A program made the translations under genes and the position numbers. The notes under the pieces are model-generated. The model saw nothing but the letters and a program-made list of their open reading frames with translations, had not been told where the DNA came from and did not search any database. Shown one piece after another: positions 37,367 to 46,310 of a DNA stretch of 64,000 bases. Position 1 is the first letter of the stretch, and each line of letters begins with the position of its first letter. Source of the stretch: an uncultured Eubacterium sp. (GTDB lineage: Bacteria > Bacillota > Clostridia > Lachnospirales > Lachnospiraceae); NCBI GenBank assembly GCA_910577295.1, contig CAJTLS010000002.1, positions 105,767 through 169,766 of the forward strand, in the 5' to 3' direction.

Positions 37367-38170
37367 TTTATTAATTGGAATACCCATTTGCATAACTTCT
37401 CTTCCGAGTTTATCATATCGCATATGACAAAAGAGCGTTATCTCATATCTTTCATCAAAGATAATACGTCCTGTCTTCTGATATTGCATCAGATCAATAC
37501 GGATGTTATCATCCTCATAAGAAAGACCATAGTAATGCATCATTATGTTCCACCAAAGCATAAATGCTTTCTCTTCGCCATAAATGCCATACATTCCTAC
37601 ACTGGAAGAAGAAGCGTACTTTGTCACCTCCTTACTCTGATTTTCAAGATAATATATTTTATGATACTCTTCATCTAAGAAGAGAGTGAGCTTCCTTTTT
37701 TTATTCTCATATACCAGTTTCCATCCGCTTATTCCCTTAAAGCTGTCATTCTCACTCATCTGATAGAGAACATAGCGCTCATAGAGAACAAGATCTTTTT
37801 TTTTCACACTGATATCCGTGATATTTAATCCTTCTTTGTTTGTAAATTTCTTTAGTTCCTCATTTGTAATTTTCGTTAATTCCGTGCGGCTCATCTCAAA
37901 GCCCGGCTCGTCCACCTGAACGGCCCGCATTCCACTTTCCGAAAACCCCTGTGCGAGAGCGTGCAGCTTCTCAATAAAAGAACCATACGATGCTTCGTAA
38001 GTGCTTACATCAATGTCCGTAAAAGTTACCCGGTTTAATGTATTGTTATCATAGTGCGCATAATAGTAACGGGGAAAAACAAGCGCCAGCCAGAACAGTG
38101 CGCCGACACAGAGCATAGCAAGCGCCGTTTTTAATAACTGTTTTATCTGGTTTCTATTGTTCTTCCACAT
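37352..38170 (-). CDS. Membrane-anchored protein co-expressed with the two-component system
   Basis: 272 residues from the ATG at 38170, which follows AGGAGG and overlaps the kinase gene's end. One membrane segment near the N-terminus (ALAMLCVGALFWLALVF, about 15-31) is followed by about 240 extracytoplasmic residues with no family I recognise. They are rich in charged and aromatic residues, including DVSTYEASYGSFIEKLHAL and KLTLFLDEEYHKIYYLE. It probably acts with the sensor kinase, as a ligand-binding or regulatory partner, since it sits between kinase and VanY genes. Confidence 0.75.
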   Translation of the reverse strand: MWKNNRNQIKQLLKTALAMLCVGALFWLALVFPRYYYAHYDNNTLNRVTFTDIDVSTYEASYGSFIEKLHALAQGFSESGMRAVQVDEPGFEMSRTELTKITNEELKKFTNKEGLNITDISVKKKDLVLYERYVLYQMSENDSFKGISGWKLVYENKKRKLTLFLDEEYHKIYYLENQSKEVTKYASSSSVGMYGIYGEEKAFMLWWNIMMHYYGLSYEDDNIRIDLMQYQKTGRIIFDERYEITLFCHMRYDKLGREVMQMGIPINKVIQM

Positions 38171-39593
38171 CACCGCATCCTCCTTTTTCCTGCTTCGGAT
38201 GAAAAAATCTGATTTCTATTTCCGTCCCCTCTCCCGTCCGGCTGCGGATGCTCCACTCTGCATGATGGAGCTGAATTATCTTCTGGCACAGCGCCATTCC
38301 TATGCCTGCTCCCCCCTCTTTTCTGGCACGGGATTTGTCAACCATATAAAAAGGTTCGACAATATTTTGAATCTCATCCTCGGGAATACCCTGACCGTTA
38401 TCCATGATGGAAAAACAGTAACCGTTCTCTATCTGATACCCTTCGCATACAATCTTTCCTCCTACATCGCAGGCTTTCTTGGCATTGTCAATCAAATTGA
38501 GAAACAGGGATGAAAGTAAATCCATATCCCCATACAAGATTCCCTCTTCTGTCTCGATTTGCAGACAGATTTCTTTCTTCTGTAATAATTTATCCGTAAT
38601 CGCCCTGACACTATCCATAAATGCCGTGACATGAATTTCCTGAAACAATATTTCCTGTTTATCAATATAAGTGAGCTCCATCATTTTAAGCGCCAAACGC
38701 TCCAGTCTTTTCCCCTGTTGAAAAATGTAATTTGCCGACAGGGAAATGTCCTCCTGCGACATCTCGATGGAGCGCAGCATATCGGCATAGCCGATAATTG
38801 ATGTCAGCGGCGTCTTTAACTCATGGGAAAACGCTTCCGTAAACTCCTCCTGCCTGCGGGCGTTTTCTTCCAGCTCCCAAATATTTTCTTCTAACTGGCC
38901 CGCCATCTGGTTGAAATCCCTGCTCAATACGGCCACTTCATCGTTTCCTTTTTCCCGTATCCGGCTCTTAAAGTCACCCTTGGCAAACGCCTGAACGACT
39001 TGCGACAGTCTGCGGATGGGGCGGGTAAAAAAAATAGAAAAGATTAAAAGTACTATTGTAAACGCCGCCGATACAAGCGTTAGTACCAATACATATCTGT
39101 CATATAGGCGTTCTCTGTCCTGATATATATGGTCCATATTGCGATGGATTTCCAATGTGTAATCTTTTATACTGCTCCGTATCTTGCAGAGCGTTTCTAA
39201 ATAGTAATGCCCCTTTCGTTTTGCAATTTGCCAGACGCCGGATTTTTCTTTTCCCATTTTTTTAATCAGTTCACTCCGGTAACTGCTGTTTTGGTAGATA
39301 ACTTTATTCTTTTTATTGTATAAAATAACGGCGTCCTGCTTGCTGTCCAAATTCTTTTTTAGTGATTTGGCAATCTGCGATACGGCAAAATCGGTCGCCT
39401 GATAATCTTTCGGCAGACCCTCGAGCGAAGCTACCAGAGCATACTGATAAATTTTTATCTCTTCAATACTTCGCTCTTTTTCACGGTTTATCATTGTCTC
39501 AAAAGCAGTAGAAATCAAAATACTTCCAAATGTCATAAATGATATAAGTATGACGCACATCATCATTAAAAATTGTTTCCAAAATAATTTCAT
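38154..39593 (-). CDS. Sensor histidine kinase (VanS/PhoR-like)
   Basis: 479 residues. Two membrane segments (about 6-30 and 167-189) frame an extracytoplasmic sensor of about 135 residues; a HAMP linker (about 190-240), the H-box FSHELKTPLTSIIGYADML (His257), and the N (LFLNLIDNAKKA), G1 (MDNGQGIPEDE) and G2 (GGAGIGMALCQ) boxes of the ATPase domain follow. It should phosphorylate the response regulator whose stop codon its ATG overlaps (ATGA). The signal is unknown; the VanY neighbour points to cell-wall stress. Confidence 0.93.
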   Translation of the reverse strand: MKLFWKQFLMMMCVILISFMTFGSILISTAFETMINREKERSIEEIKIYQYALVASLEGLPKDYQATDFAVSQIAKSLKKNLDSKQDAVILYNKKNKVIYQNSSYRSELIKKMGKEKSGVWQIAKRKGHYYLETLCKIRSSIKDYTLEIHRNMDHIYQDRERLYDRYVLVLTLVSAAFTIVLLIFSIFFTRPIRRLSQVVQAFAKGDFKSRIREKGNDEVAVLSRDFNQMAGQLEENIWELEENARRQEEFTEAFSHELKTPLTSIIGYADMLRSIEMSQEDISLSANYIFQQGKRLERLALKMMELTYIDKQEILFQEIHVTAFMDSVRAITDKLLQKKEICLQIETEEGILYGDMDLLSSLFLNLIDNAKKACDVGGKIVCEGYQIENGYCFSIMDNGQGIPEDEIQNIVEPFYMVDKSRARKEGGAGIGMALCQKIIQLHHAEWSIRSRTGEGTEIEIRFFHPKQEKGGCGDVEEQ

Positions 39594-40264
39594 ACTTGTC
39601 CATCCGCTTTCTCAATCGTCAGCCGGTATCCAATCTTGTAAACGGCCTCGATTTGCTTTTCCAAACCCGCTTTCCTGCGCAGTCTCTGAACGTGCAAATC
39701 AACCGTTCTGCTGTCTCCCATATAGGTGCTCTGCCATACGTGTTCGTAAATTACCTCCCGATATAGCGCCGTATTGGGATTTCGGGCAAATAGTAACAAA
39801 AGGTCAAATTCTTTGTACGTGAGCCGCAGCGGTTTTCCGTTTTTTGTTACTGTACGCGACACAATATCAATATGCAAATCTAAAATATCAATACTCTGCG
39901 ACGTCTTATTTAGGCGCCGGAGCACATTTTCGACTCTTGCCAATAATTCCACTACTTCAAAAGGCTTCGTAATATAATCGTCCGCTCCTTTGCGCAGACC
40001 GCGTACCTTGTCCGCTGTCTCTCTCTTGGCAGTTAAAAAAATTACTGGCAGACCGATACTTTTTGCATACTCCAACAATTCATAACCATTGATTCCGGGC
40101 AGCATGATATCAAGAATGCACAAATCGTAGTGCCCCGCCTGCATTTTGTCCGCACCCTCCTGCCCATCGTTTGACACGTCGCAGTCATATCCGGCATTTT
40201 TGAGGCTCATACATATCAGCTTTGCAATTGCCTCTTCATCTTCCACAATTAAAATTTTATTCAT
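39590..40264 (-). CDS. OmpR/PhoB-family response regulator
   Basis: 224 residues. The ATG at 40264 was chosen over a GTG twelve bases earlier because GGGAG lies at correct spacing. Receiver domain with the acidic pair in VEDEEA, the phosphorylated Asp52 in LCILDIMLPG and the Lys in FLTAKRE. The winged-helix DNA-binding domain ends with RTVDLHVQRLRRKAG and YKIGYRLTIE. First gene of the operon with the kinase, membrane protein and probably VanY. Its promoter (TATAAT at 40364-40369 on the minus strand) is flanked by GTATCA motifs, which suits autoregulation. Confidence 0.93.
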   Translation of the reverse strand: MNKILIVEDEEAIAKLICMSLKNAGYDCDVSNDGQEGADKMQAGHYDLCILDIMLPGINGYELLEYAKSIGLPVIFLTAKRETADKVRGLRKGADDYITKPFEVVELLARVENVLRRLNKTSQSIDILDLHIDIVSRTVTKNGKPLRLTYKEFDLLLLFARNPNTALYREVIYEHVWQSTYMGDSRTVDLHVQRLRRKAGLEKQIEAVYKIGYRLTIEKADGQV

Positions 40265-40358
40265 ATCGTCTCCCACTTTATTTTCATCTTTTCAGTTTCT
40301 TATCTGTATTATATGATACTTTGGATTGCTCCGTTGTTTCACAACTTCCGCAATTTTA

Positions 40359-40396
40359 GTATCATTATACCAAAAATAACACCTTTTTGTATCAAA
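40359..40396 (-). promoter_or_regulatory. Promoter region of the two-component operon
   Basis: Minus-strand TATAAT (40364-40369) with GTATCA motifs at 40359 and 40389, 30 bases apart. The same core forms the 11-base direct repeat at 37349-37366, so both may be bound by the response regulator. Confidence 0.45.
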
Positions 40397-40494
40397 GTTG
40401 TAACTTTAGCGTTATTTTTCATACATCTGCCCTTTCACATTTCGACATATTTTTGCATATTATAAAATTAACTAACGAAAGATTGGAGAACGGT

Positions 40495-41379
40495 ATGTAC
40501 TATCTTTTTGGTATTATAATCATTTTCCTTTGCCTGTTCACTCTGTTTCACTTTTGGCGGAAAAGAAAAATCCTCTGCCGCCTTTGCTGTATGTCCGCCT
40601 GCGACAAATTCCAACTGCTTGATTCGCTGACTGCTCCTCTCGGCTATTGCTATGTACCCGAATGGGATGTCTTCAGTACGCGCAGGGACGCATGGCAAAA
40701 AGATTTTGGTTATCGGAAGCTTTTTGACAAGGCGGCGCCATATTTCAATATGGTGTACGAAACGCTTCCCGTCCATTTTGACTATAACGGGAAAACATGG
40801 TTGATTCAGATTTGGAAAGGCCAGTACGGTATCTGCACCGGCTGTGAGGCTGGCGTCTATCATGCAGATGGGATAGTTGACAGGAAAGATTGGAATAATA
40901 CAACGTTCCATGCCGCCGACGGATGTGAAATGTTAGATATAACAACCGAACTGTGGCGTGACGGAAGACGCGTCGCTTCCCTGCGGGATGAGCATTGGTG
41001 GCTCACTATCTTTGATGTGGGAACTTTTTCAAAACCCTCGCAGCTTTGTTTAAATGTTTCCATCCAATTCCCGAATATGGAAATGAAAAATGCTTTCCTC
41101 GAAGCGCTCTGGGATACCGGCGTAGATTGCAGCGAAATCTTTTCCTACTTGACAACGGTATACTTTCATTTCCCTGATTGTACGCCAAAGCTTTCCCTTT
41201 GGAAACGCGTACAAAGATGGTTTGTGCAATGTCTCAACCGTATGAATTGCCGGCTATTTTGCTTTGTCACCCGCTTTTGCCACAATAGCTGCGATTCGAT
41301 TTTGTATCTTTATTTTTACCTGCCATGGATATGCCGCCATCTGCTGCGCCTGCGCCATTTCCCGAAAAGGAAGAGGTGA
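40495..41379 (+). CDS. DUF4474 domain membrane protein
   Basis: 294 residues from the ATG at 40495 (GGAG upstream). One N-terminal membrane segment (LFGIIIIFLCLFTLFHF), then a DUF4474-type domain: DSLTAPLGYCYVPEWDVFST, DFGYRKLFDKAAPYFNMVYE, then KTWLIQIWKGQYGICTGCEA. The family's function is unknown; it is common in Clostridia. Divergent from the two-component operon and coupled to the metallophosphoesterase gene, which starts five bases after its stop. Confidence 0.75.
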   Translation: MYYLFGIIIIFLCLFTLFHFWRKRKILCRLCCMSACDKFQLLDSLTAPLGYCYVPEWDVFSTRRDAWQKDFGYRKLFDKAAPYFNMVYETLPVHFDYNGKTWLIQIWKGQYGICTGCEAGVYHADGIVDRKDWNNTTFHAADGCEMLDITTELWRDGRRVASLRDEHWWLTIFDVGTFSKPSQLCLNVSIQFPNMEMKNAFLEALWDTGVDCSEIFSYLTTVYFHFPDCTPKLSLWKRVQRWFVQCLNRMNCRLFCFVTRFCHNSCDSILYLYFYLPWICRHLLRLRHFPKRKR

Positions 41380-41383
41380 TTTT

Positions 41384-42253
41384 GTGGGCTATCAGAAAAG
41401 ACTTGACAACGCATTTCAACACGTTCCCATTCTCCCCCTGAATGCAGAAAGCAAATATGTATTGTTCAGCGACTGCCATCGGGGAAATGGGACGAACAAT
41501 GACAATTTTTTGAAAAACCAGCATCTCTATATTGCGGCACTAAAGCACTATTACAAAAACGGCTTTACCTATATTGAACTGGGAGACGGCGACGAACTCT
41601 GGGAGAATCGGAAGATGGAGCAGATTAAAGAAATCCACAGTGAAGTGTTTCAGCTCCTTTCCCGATTCTATTGTGATAACCGGCTGTATATGATATATGG
41701 AAACCATGATATTGTAAAAAAGAGCGCCTCCTTTTCGAAAAAAAAATGCGCCTCTTTTTACTGTTCTTCCAGTCAGTGCTCCCTGCCTCTCTTTCCGGAC
41801 ATAACTTTTTATTCCGGACTTATTCTGGAAAATCCGGACAGGCGGGAACGACTGTATCTGACCCATGGCCATCAGGCGTCTCTGCTCAACTCCAGCCTGT
41901 GGCCCGTCAATCGTTTTCTCGTGCGCTATGTGTGGAAACCGTTAGAACAGATTGGAATCTTAGACCCCACCAGCGCTGCAAAAAACTATACTTCCAAACA
42001 GCGCACGGAAAAAAAGCTGACAAAATGGGCGCAAAAAAACGGACGGACACTTATCGCCGGACATACGCATCGTCCAATGACAATGGAAAATCCAACGCAC
42101 TCCCCTTATCTTAATACGGGAAGCTGTGTCCATCCTTATCTCATTACCTGTATCGAAATCGAACAGGAAACTCTTACTCTTGTAAAATGGTATGTTGACG
42201 CCCGCTCCGGAGGAAGTCTTTATGTTGAGCGCAGCGCCTTAAACCCATCGTAA
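41384..42253 (+). CDS. Metallophosphoesterase (calcineurin-like)
   Basis: 289 residues from a GTG at 41384; AGAGG lies seven bases upstream and the frame further upstream has no ribosome site. All dimetal phosphoesterase motifs are present: LFSDCHRGNG, ELGDGDELWEN, IYGNHD, LTHGHQA and IAGHTHRPM. The pattern is close to the UDP-2,3-diacylglucosamine hydrolase branch, but a lipid A role is not expected in a Gram-positive, so the substrate is open. Translationally coupled to the DUF4474 gene. Confidence 0.88.
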   Translation: MGYQKRLDNAFQHVPILPLNAESKYVLFSDCHRGNGTNNDNFLKNQHLYIAALKHYYKNGFTYIELGDGDELWENRKMEQIKEIHSEVFQLLSRFYCDNRLYMIYGNHDIVKKSASFSKKKCASFYCSSSQCSLPLFPDITFYSGLILENPDRRERLYLTHGHQASLLNSSLWPVNRFLVRYVWKPLEQIGILDPTSAAKNYTSKQRTEKKLTKWAQKNGRTLIAGHTHRPMTMENPTHSPYLNTGSCVHPYLITCIEIEQETLTLVKWYVDARSGGSLYVERSALNPS

Positions 42254-42272
42254 AAATACTGCTGAAACTGCT

Positions 42273-42872
42273 TTATTTCCCAAGGGAATAGAGCAGTTTT
42301 TCCTCTCCCTTTTCAAAACTTAATTTGAGATTTTTCTTGTCTTTCGCTGCTTTTTTCGGAATCTGGAAAGCAATAGTTCCTGTCTTTTTCTCTGATGTAT
42401 TCATCGACTTGTCAACTAAATCCTTGTTATAACCCAATAACTGCGTCGGCTTATATTCTTGGTTATCTGCTGATGTAATTAACGCCTGAATCATTCTTCC
42501 TTTAATTCCTACATATGGCAGAAATTTCTCTTTTTCTTTTCCTGCATTTTTTACCGTAACAGTGAGAACAACATATGTCTGTCCTTTCTCTGCCTTAAAG
42601 TAACGATATTTACCGTTGTTTATCTTATTTTTTACAGCAACTTTTTTTACACAAATCTCCCAGTCGCCAACCTTGCCTTCGTCTTTCAGTGAAAGCTCTT
42701 TTGCTGCCGGCTCCGGCGTCGGAGCTGCCGTCGGTGACGAAGCATTCTTTGCGTCATTTTCTGTTGTTGTTGAAGAACCGTTTGATGAATTGGCAATTTC
42801 ATTACTATTTTCGGAACATCCAACCAAAATTAAAGATAAACATATACATAAAGCTGCTATTAATCGTTTCAT
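42273..42872 (-). CDS. Lipoprotein with DUF4352-like domain
   Basis: 199 residues. Signal peptide with lipobox LVGC (Cys19), a Ser/Asn/Thr linker, then a domain of about 130 residues with the DUF4352 pattern: GDWEICVKKVAVKNK, then QTYVVLTVTVKNAGKEKEKF and a late GTIAFQIPKK. Such domains occur on surface lipoproteins and are thought to bind other proteins. It lies 33 bases downstream of the BIG2 esterase gene on the same strand. Confidence 0.78.
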   Translation of the reverse strand: MKRLIAALCICLSLILVGCSENSNEIANSSNGSSTTTENDAKNASSPTAAPTPEPAAKELSLKDEGKVGDWEICVKKVAVKNKINNGKYRYFKAEKGQTYVVLTVTVKNAGKEKEKFLPYVGIKGRMIQALITSADNQEYKPTQLLGYNKDLVDKSMNTSEKKTGTIAFQIPKKAAKDKKNLKLSFEKGEEKLLYSLGK

Positions 42873-42905
42873 ATTAAATCCTCATTTCTGTTTTTTATTT
42901 TTTTG

Positions 42906-44150
42906 TTATTGTTTATTTGCGGGAAATGCTCTTACGAGCAGATTGTAATATCCGTGCAGGAAGACATTTTTGTGATGTCCTCCGCCACCCATACCCATTG
43001 TCTCATAGTACAGATGCGGCGTTTTTGTTTCCTCGAGCGTCTTGTGATAAAGCAGTGGATTGTCTCCGACCAGATTATCGTTAGCGCCCTTGGCAATTAA
43101 AATTAACGTGTTGTCCTTATACTCGTCCGGAAGTTTAAAATTTTCTTTTGAAAGATATTCAATTACACCCGGAGCCGCACAAAACGCTCCTATGTAACCA
43201 AATAAATCCGGTCTTTTGAAACCTATCTGAAGACTCTCGCGGCCGCCCATGGAAAATCCCCATATCGCCGTGTTCTCTCTTCCTGTCAGGACAGAATATT
43301 TCTTTTCAATCGCAGGCATCAAACACTGTATCAAATCGTTTATGAAATTATCATAAGCGCCCACTTCCTGTTGTCCCGATTTATTCGCGCAAACATTCGG
43401 GCAGACAAGAATAACGTCTTTTACCGTATCTTCCGCAGATGCATTCCATGACACATGAGGCGCGCCATCCGTTATCATCGAATTTTCCCAGCCGTTAAAT
43501 CCGTGCAGCGCGTAAACTACCGGATATTTCTTTGTCGTCTTATAACCGCTTGGAAGAGCGACCATAGCGCGACGCTGCACCGTCTCTCCCTCTGCAATCG
43601 CAGTAGAGCCATATGTAAATTCCTCTACCTCGCCGCCGCGTCCTTCATATTTTGTAGTCGCATTTCTCGGCACCGCAAAATCAGGGTCCTCCGGAAATGG
43701 CGTTGCCGTCGGTTTTAGCGTTGGTCTCTGTGTCGGACTGCTAGTCGGCGTAGCGGTTGCTGTTGACGAAACCGTATTGTCCGGCGTAACAGACGGCGTC
43801 GGCTTATTTTGGGCTTTCGCCTTAATAGTCACGGCAATCCGCCCTACTCTGCGAATCTTTTTCTTATTCTTTTCTTTGACGGTAATCGTTGCTTTACCGG
43901 CTTTCTTTGCCTTAACGATACCTTTCTTTGAAACTGACGCCCGCGCTTTGGCAGATGAAGAAAAGGTATATTTTGCCTTTTTCTTCTTTCCTTTTATGAC
44001 AATTTTCTTTTTCTGCCCTACCGTCAGATTCATTTTCCTTACTTTTAACCTTGCCTTTCCTTGTGCCTCCAAAGGGCCGGTAGCAAGTGTGCATACTGCC
44101 ATAGCAAGGGAAAGACATACACTCAGCGTCTGTTTACATGATTTTTTCAT
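42906..44150 (-). CDS. Exported BIG2-domain CE1-type esterase (acetyl-xylan or feruloyl esterase)
   Basis: 414 residues from the ATG at 44150, preceded by GAGGAGGAAGAG. Signal peptide, one lysine-rich BIG2 domain (about 30-100), a Thr/Pro linker, then an alpha/beta-hydrolase of the esterase D / CE1 type: YPVVYALHGFNGWENS, DVILVCPNVCAN, the nucleophile elbow GFSMGG and a likely catalytic His in GGGGHHKNVF near the end. CE1 enzymes remove acetyl or feruloyl groups from xylan. It is divergent from the BIG2-GH10 gene, sharing the intergenic region. Confidence 0.82.
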   Translation of the reverse strand: MKKSCKQTLSVCLSLAMAVCTLATGPLEAQGKARLKVRKMNLTVGQKKKIVIKGKKKKAKYTFSSSAKARASVSKKGIVKAKKAGKATITVKEKNKKKIRRVGRIAVTIKAKAQNKPTPSVTPDNTVSSTATATPTSSPTQRPTLKPTATPFPEDPDFAVPRNATTKYEGRGGEVEEFTYGSTAIAEGETVQRRAMVALPSGYKTTKKYPVVYALHGFNGWENSMITDGAPHVSWNASAEDTVKDVILVCPNVCANKSGQQEVGAYDNFINDLIQCLMPAIEKKYSVLTGRENTAIWGFSMGGRESLQIGFKRPDLFGYIGAFCAAPGVIEYLSKENFKLPDEYKDNTLILIAKGANDNLVGDNPLLYHKTLEETKTPHLYYETMGMGGGGHHKNVFLHGYYNLLVRAFPANKQ

Positions 44151-44251
44151 CTCTTCCTCCTCTAACAATATAATTTTACAACACACTTATATTATCACTG
44201 AATACGGAAAGCGTCAATATCACTCCTTGCCATATTGACACAAATTTTTAT

Positions 44252-44280
44252 TTGCCATTTCCGCCGTATCTGATTATAAT
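44252..44280 (+). promoter_or_regulatory. Promoter of the GH10 xylanase gene
   Basis: TTGCCA (44252-44257), 17-base spacer, TATAAT (44275-44280), about 46 bases before the ATG at 44326. Confidence 0.7.
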
Positions 44281-44325
44281 GGAAACAGGCTGAACGCCCA
44301 CAAAAATTGAAAAGGAGTGTCATCT

Positions 44326-45855
44326 ATGAAACTGATAAAAAAAATTGCCTCGCACGCAGTCATTTTCGGTCTCTGTCTGGTGTCGATTGCACCGACTGGA
44401 GATTTGGAAGCCAAAGCGAAAAAACCAAAATTATCCAAAAAGACAATAAAAGTTACAAAAGGTAAAACAAAAACAATAAAACTTTCCCGCGCCGGAAAGA
44501 AAGCAAAAGTAACATGGAAGACAAATAAGAAAAAAATCGTCAAACTGACTAAGAAAAAGAAAACTTCCTGCAAAGTAAAAGGATTGAAAAAGGGAACGGC
44601 AACCGTAACCTGTAAAGTTAAAATCCGCAAAAAAACATATAAGTTAAAATGTAAAGTAAAAGTATTAAAGAAGAAAACCGTAGCCACACCAAGCATTATC
44701 AATACATATAAAGATATTTTCCCGTATATGGGCGCCGCTGTAAATTATGGCAGCTCTTCTCCGCGCGAACTGAGAACGGCAAAAACGTTGTCATTTATTA
44801 AAAAGCATTATAACAGCTTTACTTTAGAAAATGAAATGAAACCGGATAACATTCTCGGTTCTTCTGCGAAGACGCTTTCCATCGCAGATGCCAAAGCAAA
44901 AGGATATTACGTTCCGGAGGGTTATCCGGAAGCAACTGTTCCACAGTTAAACTTTAAAGAGGTCGACGGCGCTTTATCTGTTGCGGCAAAGAACGGACTG
45001 AAAATGCGCGCTCACACGTTAGTGTGGCACAGCCAGACGCCAAGTTGGTTCTTTACGAAAAACTATCAGGGTTCTTCCGTTGTCTCTACCGCTATTATGG
45101 ACGCCCGTCTGGATTTCTATATCCATAACGTGATGGCACACGTAATGAATCGCGAAAAATCCCTGACCGGAACGGCCGGCAGTATCGTCTATGCATGGGA
45201 TGTCGTAAATGAATATTTACATCGTATGTCCTTTGGGAAAAAAAATTGGGACGGCGTTTACGGCAATAAAGGCAAATCACCATCCTATGTAAAAAAGGCG
45301 TTTGAAATCGCTTACGAGATGTTGAAGAGTTACGATGTGCAGGACAAGGTAACACTTTTCTATAACGACTATAACACTTATTTCGGAGTTGAGGAAACAC
45401 TCGACCTCGTCAACTTTATCAATCAGGGCGAACCTGCTAAAATCTGCGGCGGCATCGGCATGCAGAGCCACGTTGACGTTAAAGTTCCTACCGTGCAGCA
45501 ATACGGCGAAGCATTAGAGAAATTCCTTGCTTCCGGATATGAAATCCAAATTACCGAACTTGACTTTACGATTAACTTTGATACCGAGGGCTCCAACGCA
45601 TCGTATTCGTATAGAAATGAAAACGAGACCGACGCCCATCAGGAAAAATTTGTTAAAAACCTGATGAAAACGATTGTTGCAAAACAGAAGAATCGCGATA
45701 AATCCGTAAATCCAAAGGGTATAACAAGTGTCACACTGTGGGGACTCTGTGACAGCACGTCATGGCGCGCCCTATGCGAACCGCTTTTGTTCGGGGAAAA
45801 TATTACAGAGCCAAAAGCATCTTTCTTTGCCTTTATTGAGGCCGCAAAGGGCTGA
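44326..45855 (+). CDS. Exported BIG2-domain GH10 endo-beta-1,4-xylanase
   Basis: 509 residues from the ATG at 44326, eight bases after AAAGGAG. Signal peptide (1-30), a lysine-rich Ig-like domain (about 34-115), then a complete GH10 domain: NSFTLENEMKPDN, MRAHTLVWHSQTPSWFF, acid/base Glu296 in AWDVVNEYL, the nucleophile Glu411 in ITELDFTIN, and SVTLWGLCDSTSW near the end. It cuts the xylan backbone outside the cell. No CBM is present; the basic domain probably provides attachment. Confidence 0.92.
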   Translation: MKLIKKIASHAVIFGLCLVSIAPTGDLEAKAKKPKLSKKTIKVTKGKTKTIKLSRAGKKAKVTWKTNKKKIVKLTKKKKTSCKVKGLKKGTATVTCKVKIRKKTYKLKCKVKVLKKKTVATPSIINTYKDIFPYMGAAVNYGSSSPRELRTAKTLSFIKKHYNSFTLENEMKPDNILGSSAKTLSIADAKAKGYYVPEGYPEATVPQLNFKEVDGALSVAAKNGLKMRAHTLVWHSQTPSWFFTKNYQGSSVVSTAIMDARLDFYIHNVMAHVMNREKSLTGTAGSIVYAWDVVNEYLHRMSFGKKNWDGVYGNKGKSPSYVKKAFEIAYEMLKSYDVQDKVTLFYNDYNTYFGVEETLDLVNFINQGEPAKICGGIGMQSHVDVKVPTVQQYGEALEKFLASGYEIQITELDFTINFDTEGSNASYSYRNENETDAHQEKFVKNLMKTIVAKQKNRDKSVNPKGITSVTLWGLCDSTSWRALCEPLLFGENITEPKASFFAFIEAAKG

Positions 45856-45870
45856 CTGAAAAGCGCAGCC
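45844..45870. repeat. 27-bp direct repeat, copy 1, with hairpin
   Basis: Begins GCAAAGGGCTGACTGAAAA and includes the GH10 stop codon. GGGCTG / CAGCCC can pair. Repeated with one mismatch at 45928-45954. A second hairpin, GAAGAACGGC / GCCGTTCTTC, lies between the copies at 45873-45895. Confidence 0.7.
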
Positions 45871-45927
45871 CTCTGAAGAACGGCAAGCCGTTCTTCGCTC
45901 CGCAAAATGTAACTTTACTAATTTAAG

Positions 45928-45962
45928 GCAAAGGGCTGACTGAAAAACGCAGCCATTTTTAG
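45928..45962 (+). terminator. 27-bp repeat, copy 2, followed by T-run: terminator of GH10
   Basis: GGCTG / CAGCC stem followed by five T at 45956-45960. It looks like a duplicated terminator region; only this copy keeps a T-run. Confidence 0.65.
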
Positions 45963-46126
45963 GGCTTTCCGCCTTGATTAAAATCTATACTTGAATTTCT
46001 GCCCTGAGTATGTTATATTGAACGTAAAGAAAGGCATCTGTTCCTACAGATGCCTCTCAAACGGATAGTGTCCTACTCCAACAGTGGATGCTCCCAAGTA
46101 TACGGATTAATGTCCTAACGGACACC

Positions 46127-46162
46127 GCCTAGCCTGTTTGCCGACAGGTTAGGCATTTTTTA
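46127..46162 (+). terminator. Intrinsic terminator in a decayed region
   Basis: GCCTAGCCTGT / ACAGGTTAGGC with a six-base loop and a T-run. No plus-strand gene ends directly before it; about 80 bases upstream there is another hairpin (GGCATCTG / CAGATGCC, about 46032-46055). Confidence 0.75.
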
Positions 46163-46310
46163 TTTTCGCTTGTTCTTCCACATTCCTCATACCAAACGTT
46201 TCTCCCCCATTCCTTCAACCGCTTGGTATAATCAGCATAATCTGCCTTTGTACTGTAATTGATGCGGTAAAGTAAAGTTGTAACACCTACAAGCGTCAAT
46301 AAGAAGTATA
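46129..46310 (-). pseudogene. Possible small membrane-protein remnant
   Basis: An open minus-strand frame ending at 46129 reads LYFLLTLVGVTTLLYR, a hydrophobic segment, then STKADYADYTKRLKEWGRNV. No start codon with a ribosome site is visible, and it overlaps the IS3 remnant on the other strand. It may be the 3' part of a gene cut by that element. Confidence 0.3.

Noticed and set aside
36477..40264. Glycopeptide resistance cluster
   Set aside because: VanR, VanS and VanY-like genes only; no D-Ala-D-Lac or D-Ser ligase, VanH or VanX in the window.
40745..42114. Several ORFs on both strands over the DUF4474 and phosphoesterase genes
   Set aside because: They overlap well-supported genes, lack ribosome sites and have no family resemblance.
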